Shown here: piece by piece, positions 59,978 to 64,000 of the stretch
How the letters are laid out: every line of letters starts with the position of its first letter
How positions within the stretch are numbered: the first letter of the stretch is position 1
Assembly: GCF_014863355.1 (NCBI RefSeq)
Contig: NZ_JACZEP010000004.1
Coordinates: 372,001 to 436,000 of the forward strand
Direction: 5' to 3'
DNA from: Aminobacter carboxidus
GTDB lineage: Bacteria > Pseudomonadota > Alphaproteobacteria > Rhizobiales > Rhizobiaceae
DNA length: 64,000 bases
Translations under genes and position numbers: made by a program
The notes under the pieces: model-generated
Databases searched by the model: none
What the model saw: only the letters and a program-made list of their open reading frames with translations
Told to the model about the DNA's origin: nothing

Positions 59978-60883
59978 ATGAAGTTTGTTCGCCTGCTGGC
60001 CAATCTAACGGCGGCGCTGGCTATTGCCACGGCACCCGCCCTTGCCGTCGAGATCACCACTGCGACTGGCCCCAAGACCATCGACAAGGTGCCGGCAAAG
60101 GTCGCCGTCTACGACATCGCCGCGATCGACACGCTGACCCGCCTCGGCATCCAGCCGGCCGGCATTCCCGACAAGCTGTTCGTGCCGGAACTCGCCGACG
60201 TCGCCAAGGGCGCCACCGTGGTCGGCACGCTGTTTGAACCAAACCTCGAAGCCCTGAATGAACTTGCCCCCGATCTGGTAATCGTCGGCGGCCGCTCGTC
60301 AACGCAGGTCGAGGCGACGTCGCGCGTTGCGCCGACCATCGACATGACCATGGATGGCGACGACCTCGTGGCCCAGGCCAAGACGCGCCTCGCCACCTAT
60401 GGCGACCTGTTCGCCAAGCAGGACGAAGCCGCCGCCGCCGCCAAGGAGCTGGATGCCGCCGTCGAGGCCGCGAGGCAGGCCGTCAAGGGCAAGGGCAAGG
60501 CGCTGATCCTGATGACCAACGGCCCGAAGATCACCGCCTATGGCCCGGGTTCGCGCTTCGGTTGGGTGCACAAGACGCTCGACCTCGAACCGGCGGTCGC
60601 CGACGTCGAGGCGGCAACGCATGGCGAGGCGATCTCGTTCGAGTTCATCAGCAAGACCAACCCGGACTGGCTGCTGGTGCTCGACCGCGCCGCGGCGATC
60701 GGCTCGAATGACCAGGGTGCCAAGGCGACTCTGGACAACGAACTGGTGGCCCAGACGACCGCCTGGAAAAAGGGCCAGGTGATCTTCCTGCCGTCGCCCG
60801 ACTTCTACATCGCCGCCGGCGGCGTGCAGTCGACGCACCGCGTGCTTTCGGCCATCGAGCAAGCTTTCGCCAAGGCCAAGTGA
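59978..60883 (+). CDS. Ferric siderophore ABC transporter substrate-binding protein (FatB/YclQ-like)
   Basis: Product of 301 residues from ATG 59978 behind GGACGGAG. A signal peptide (LLANLTAALAIATAPALA) without a lipobox cysteine makes it a free periplasmic protein. It has the PBP2-type iron-siderophore fold: PAKVAVYDIAAIDTLTRLGI, VGTLFEPNLEALNELAPDLVIVGGRSS, a long linking helix, and VIFLPSPDFYIAAGGVQSTHRVL. This pattern resembles FatB and Bacillus YclQ, the latter a petrobactin binder. It is the first gene of the importer, 72 bases after asbF. Confidence 0.92.
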   Translation: MKFVRLLANLTAALAIATAPALAVEITTATGPKTIDKVPAKVAVYDIAAIDTLTRLGIQPAGIPDKLFVPELADVAKGATVVGTLFEPNLEALNELAPDLVIVGGRSSTQVEATSRVAPTIDMTMDGDDLVAQAKTRLATYGDLFAKQDEAAAAAKELDAAVEAARQAVKGKGKALILMTNGPKITAYGPGSRFGWVHKTLDLEPAVADVEAATHGEAISFEFISKTNPDWLLVLDRAAAIGSNDQGAKATLDNELVAQTTAWKKGQVIFLPSPDFYIAAGGVQSTHRVLSAIEQAFAKAK

Positions 60884-61845
60884 TGGCGGTGCTGCCCAAC
60901 GCCCGGCTGCTCGTCGGCGCCGGGCTCTTCGGGCTTTTTGCCATAAGCCTGTGCATCGGCGTCGATGACCTGCCGATGGGCAGCGTGTTTACCGACGCCG
61001 GCGCACTGCAGCTTCTGCTGGTCAGCCGCCTGCCGCGAACGGTCGCCGTGGTGCTGACTGGTGCCGGCCTGGCAATCGCCGGGCTAGTGCTGCAGATCCT
61101 GGTGCGCAACCGCTTCGTCGAGCCGATTACCACGGGCACCGGCCAGAGTGCAGCGCTGGGCGTGCTGGCGGTGACGCTGCTGTTTCCAACCGCCTCGATC
61201 GCCATGAAGACGCTGGGCGCCAGCTTGACCGCCCTTGCCGGCACTTCGGTTTTCCTCACCATCGCGCATCGGCTGCCGCCGACGCAGCCGTTCCTCATCC
61301 CGCTGTTCGGCCTGGTCTATGGCGGCGTTATCGGGGCGGCGGTGACCTTCATCGCCTGGCAGGCCGACCTGCTGCAATATGTCGACATCTGGACCAATGG
61401 CGAATTCTCGGGCGTGCTGCGCGGCCGCTACGAGCTGCTCTGGATTCTTGCTGCCATGGTGGCGCTGGCCTGGTGGGTCGCCGACCGGCTGACCATCGCC
61501 TCGATGGGCCGCGAGGTCAGCCTCGGGCTCGGCCTCAACTACCAGCGCATCGTCCAGCTCGGTCTGGTCATGGTGGCGGTGATCTCGTCGCTGGCCGTAG
61601 TCGTCGTCGGCATGATCCCGTTTGTCGGGCTGGTGGTGCCCAACCTCGTATCTCGGCTGATGGGCGACAATCTGAAAAGCGCCCTGCCCTGGGTGGCGAT
61701 GACAGGTGCGGTGCTGCTGCTTGCCTGCGACATCATCGGCCGGCTCATCCGCTACCCCTATGAAATTCCAGTCGGCACCGTGCTTGGCGTTGTCGGTTCG
61801 GGGCTGTTCCTGTGGATCCTGTTCGGGCGGACCCAGCGTGCCTGA
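60883..61845 (+). CDS. Iron-siderophore ABC transporter permease (FecCD family, FatD-like)
   Basis: Product of 320 residues from ATG 60883, overlapping the binding-protein stop (a GTG one codon earlier is possible). About nine hydrophobic helices; RLPRTVAVVLTGAGLAIAGLVLQILVRNRFVEP and GMIPFVGLVVPNLVSRLMGDN are FecCD hallmarks (the second includes the coupling helix with Gly-x-x-x-P). With the following permease it forms the inner-membrane channel for the ferric siderophore. Confidence 0.93.
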   Translation: MAVLPNARLLVGAGLFGLFAISLCIGVDDLPMGSVFTDAGALQLLLVSRLPRTVAVVLTGAGLAIAGLVLQILVRNRFVEPITTGTGQSAALGVLAVTLLFPTASIAMKTLGASLTALAGTSVFLTIAHRLPPTQPFLIPLFGLVYGGVIGAAVTFIAWQADLLQYVDIWTNGEFSGVLRGRYELLWILAAMVALAWWVADRLTIASMGREVSLGLGLNYQRIVQLGLVMVAVISSLAVVVVGMIPFVGLVVPNLVSRLMGDNLKSALPWVAMTGAVLLLACDIIGRLIRYPYEIPVGTVLGVVGSGLFLWILFGRTQRA

Positions 61846-62779
61846 CAAACGTCTCCTGATCCTGGCTGTTCTGGCAGTGGTCGCTGCAATCGCCTTCATG
61901 ACAGTCGGGCTGCGCGGCAACATCGCCTTCGCGCTCGAACTGCGCGCGGTGCGGCTGGTGACGCTGATCCAGGTCGGCGTGGCGATCGCGATCTCGACGG
62001 TGGTGTTCCAGACAGTGACCGCAAACCGGGTTTTGACACCGCAGATCATGGGGCTCGACGCGCTCTATCTGTTCGGCCAGATGGCGCTGGTGCTGACGCT
62101 CGGCAGCGTCGGCTATGTCGCGCTCGACCCGCGCCTGAAATTCGCCGGCGAGGCCGGCCTTATGATGGCGATGGCGCTGGTGCTGTTCCTGCCGATGCTG
62201 CGCCGGCGCTTCGACGTCGGCTTGCTGCTCTTGACCGGCGTGGTGCTCGGTGTGTTGTTCCGCAGCCTCGCAATGCTGATCGCGCGGCTGATCGACCCGA
62301 ACGAATTCGCTGTCGTCCAGGGGTCGAGCTTCGCCGACTTCAACACCGTGCGGCCAGACCTCGTGGTCATCGGCCTTGTGGTGACGACGGTGGCCGCCGT
62401 CATCATCTGGCGCCTGCGCCACCTGCTCGACATCGTCGCCCTTGGCGCCGACAGCGCCACCGGGCTCGGCGTCGACTGGACCAAGGCTCTGGCCGGCCTG
62501 CTTCTGCTGGTCGCCGCGCTGGTTGCCGTATCGACCGCTTTGGTCGGGCCGGTGACGTTCTTTGGCCTACTGGTGGTGGCACTGGCCGAGCGCATCGTCG
62601 ACAGCCGACGCCATCGCCTGCTGCTGCCAGCCGCGATGCTGACGGCGGTCATCGTGCTGCTCGGCGGCCAGATGGCGCTGCAACATCTGCTTGACGGTGC
62701 CGCGACGCTCGGCGTCGTCATCGAATTCGTGGGGGGCCTCGTGTTCCTGGCCATGCTGATAACAACGAGCAAACGATGA
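61838..62779 (+). CDS. Iron-siderophore ABC transporter permease (FecCD family, FatC-like)
   Basis: Product of 313 residues from GTG 61838, overlapping the preceding permease gene by 8 bases. Nine to ten hydrophobic helices; FQTVTANRVLTPQIMGLDALYLFGQ and LVGPVTFFGLLVVALAERIV correspond to the conserved FecCD helix and coupling regions. It is the partner permease for the FatD-like subunit. The stop overlaps the ATPase start by 4 bases. Confidence 0.93.
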   Translation: MPDKRLLILAVLAVVAAIAFMTVGLRGNIAFALELRAVRLVTLIQVGVAIAISTVVFQTVTANRVLTPQIMGLDALYLFGQMALVLTLGSVGYVALDPRLKFAGEAGLMMAMALVLFLPMLRRRFDVGLLLLTGVVLGVLFRSLAMLIARLIDPNEFAVVQGSSFADFNTVRPDLVVIGLVVTTVAAVIIWRLRHLLDIVALGADSATGLGVDWTKALAGLLLLVAALVAVSTALVGPVTFFGLLVVALAERIVDSRRHRLLLPAAMLTAVIVLLGGQMALQHLLDGAATLGVVIEFVGGLVFLAMLITTSKR

Positions 62780-63534
62780 TCGAGATCAACAACGTTTCGC
62801 TGCGCCTCGGCGGCACGCAGATCCTTGAGGACGTGTCACTGACCATGCCCAAGGGCGGGGTGACGGCACTTGTCGGGCCGAACGGTGCCGGCAAGTCGAG
62901 CCTGTTGTCGCTGATCGCCCGGCTCCAGCCGCTGCAAACCGGGTCGATATCGGTCGATGGCCTGCCGGTGGACACGACGCCAAGCCGGCGGCTGGCCAAG
63001 ACGCTGGCCATCCTGCGCCAGGACCCGGCGGTGGCAAGCCGGCTCAAGGTGCGCGAACTCGTCGGTTTCGGCCGCTTTCCGCACCAACGCGGGCGGATCG
63101 ACGCCAACGACCTGCTCCTGATCGAGGCGGCATTGCAGCAGTTCGGCCTGATGGACCTGGCCGACCGCTTCCTTGACAATCTGTCAGGCGGCCAGCGCCA
63201 GCGCGCGATGGTCGCGATGGCCTTCTGCCAGGGCACCGACTACATGCTGCTCGACGAGCCGCTGAACAATCTCGACATGCTGTTTGCCCGCCAGTTGATG
63301 CGTGACCTGCGGGCGGCGGCCGACAACGACAGGCGCACGGTGATCGTTGTGCTGCACGACATCAACCATGCCGCAGTCTATGCCGACCGGATCGTGGCGA
63401 TGAAATCAGGACGCGTCGTCGCCGACGGACCCCCAGCGGAGGTGTTGCGGCCGGACGTGCTCGCCCAGGTCTTCGGCTACGACATGGATGTCATCGACGT
63501 CGGCGGCGCGCCGCTGGTGCTGCACCACCGCTGA
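62776..63534 (+). CDS. Iron-siderophore ABC transporter ATP-binding protein
   Basis: Product of 252 residues with Walker A GPNGAGKSSLLS, Q-loop LRQDPAVASRLKVRELVGFGRFPHQ, signature LSGGQRQRAMVAMAFCQ, Walker B MLLDEPLNNLD and switch His in VLHDINHAAVYADRI, the FepC/FhuC-type pattern. It powers import of the ferric siderophore through the two upstream permeases. It ends the plus-strand iron island; a hairpin follows the stop. Confidence 0.95.
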   Translation: MIEINNVSLRLGGTQILEDVSLTMPKGGVTALVGPNGAGKSSLLSLIARLQPLQTGSISVDGLPVDTTPSRRLAKTLAILRQDPAVASRLKVRELVGFGRFPHQRGRIDANDLLLIEAALQQFGLMDLADRFLDNLSGGQRQRAMVAMAFCQGTDYMLLDEPLNNLDMLFARQLMRDLRAAADNDRRTVIVVLHDINHAAVYADRIVAMKSGRVVADGPPAEVLRPDVLAQVFGYDMDVIDVGGAPLVLHHR

Positions 63535-63551
63535 GCTCTGCATCTTCTTGT

Positions 63552-63588
63552 GCAACTCCGGACGGAAAACCGCATTTCCCGGAGTTGC
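63552..63588. terminator. Hairpin between two convergent genes
   Basis: GCAACTCCGG (63552-63561) and CCGGAGTTGC (63579-63588) form a 10-base perfect stem with a 17-base loop between the ABC ATPase and the convergent reductase gene. No T-run follows, so its terminator role is tentative. Confidence 0.5.
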
Positions 63589-63589
63589 T

Positions 63590-64000
63590 CTACGCCTCGA
63601 CCTCGATCGCCGACAGCGGCTTCGAGCAGCAGGCAAGGATGAAGCCATCGTCGATCTCGTGGTCGAGGATGCCGCCATTGTGGCTCATCTCGACTTCGCC
63701 GGAGAGCTTCCTGACCTTGCAGGTGCCGCACAGGCCGAACTCGCAGGCCGCCGGAATGCGCACGCCCGAAGCGCGCGCCGTCTGCAGCACGGTCTGGCCT
63801 GGGAGGCAGTCGGCGTCGACATCAGACAGTGCGAAGCGGACCGGCAGGACGGCATCCGGCACGGTTTCGCTCCCCTCGCCGGGCGTCGAGAACGGCGCGG
63901 GGACCTCCTCGACGGCAGGTGCCGCAAAACTTTCCTGATGGTAGCGGGACATGTTGAAGCCGGACGACTCGAGCATGCCGCGCACGGCGCGCATGAAGGG
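63590..64000 (-). CDS. NAD(P)H oxidoreductase with C-terminal 2Fe-2S ferredoxin domain (5' end beyond window)
   Basis: The open frame runs from the right edge leftwards for 137 codons, giving only the C-terminus. PFMRAVRGMLESSGF is the end of a ferredoxin-NADP-reductase domain, and NMSRYHQESF the typical linker. The last 80 residues form a plant-type ferredoxin with the cluster cysteines in CEFGLCGTC (C-x4-C-x2-C) and ACCSKP. This layout matches GbcB-type reductases of glycine-betaine/stachydrine demethylases and related hybrid-cluster reductases. A link to iron release from the siderophore is only positional. Confidence 0.85.
   Translation of the reverse strand, partial: PFMRAVRGMLESSGFNMSRYHQESFAAPAVEEVPAPFSTPGEGSETVPDAVLPVRFALSDVDADCLPGQTVLQTARASGVRIPAACEFGLCGTCKVRKLSGEVEMSHNGGILDHEIDDGFILACCSKPLSAIEVEA

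Overview
The window is a GC-rich chromosomal segment from an alphaproteobacterium, most likely a Mesorhizobium/Aminobacter-like member of the Rhizobiales. The basis is protein similarity recognised by eye (rsmI-yraN pair, coaBC, ubiE-ubiB, HWE-family sensor kinase, TIGR02281-type aspartic protease, nucleoside ABC/salvage operon) and rhizobial-style intergenic palindromes. Assignment to genus is inference. No phage, transposase, integrase or CRISPR array is visible.

Layout. 1-4640: GNAT acetyltransferase (cut by the window edge), an EamA transporter gene with an early stop, rsmI-yraN, a DUF3297 protein, acylphosphatase and a cytochrome P450. 4903-11896: FMN reductase, a single-domain response regulator facing a PAS/HWE sensor kinase, gyrB, a large palindromic intergenic element and a Pr6Pr-type membrane protein. 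11872-20008 (minus strand): the complete high-affinity potassium system, in transcription order a 26-residue membrane peptide, kdpF, kdpA, kdpB, kdpC, kdpD, kdpE. 20287-25341: glutathione S-transferase, coaBC, a vapBC toxin-antitoxin pair and ubiE-ubiB. 25452-38283: nucleoside/nucleobase salvage (add, upp; deoA, purine nucleoside phosphorylase, cdd, and a BMP-type nucleoside ABC importer), interrupted by an aspartic protease, an AraC/MFS divergent pair, slyX and a VOC protein. 38478-45460: msrA, small membrane proteins, tRNA-Ser(GGA), an aminotransferase, a cold-shock protein, a divergent RidA-like/TetR pair with an obvious operator, a possible HicA-like orphan and a frameshifted small exported protein.

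45567-63534 is the most interesting part: an apparently self-contained iron-acquisition island, all on the plus strand. It starts with exbB-exbD-tonB, then a FecI-like sigma factor, a FecR-like regulator and an STN-domain TonB-dependent receptor, then a DUF2218 protein. These are followed by a five-gene operon that matches, enzyme for enzyme, the petrobactin (asbABCDEF) pathway known from Bacillus: two IucA/IucC NIS synthetases, a 3,4-dihydroxybenzoate-type AMP ligase, an acyl carrier protein fused to an AsbE-type condensing enzyme, and an AsbF-type 3-dehydroshikimate dehydratase. A FatB/YclQ-type binding protein, two FecCD permeases and an ATPase complete the import route. Synthesis, outer-membrane uptake, energy transduction, cell-surface signalling and inner-membrane import are therefore encoded together. 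A dedicated exporter and a ferric-siderophore reductase are not recognised, unless the iron-sulfur reductase cut by the right edge (63590-64000) plays that role, which is unproven.

Limits: all functions are read from motifs and gene context without database searches. Two genes carry apparent disabling changes (in-frame stop at 563-565; one-base frameshift near 45110) that could also be sequencing errors.
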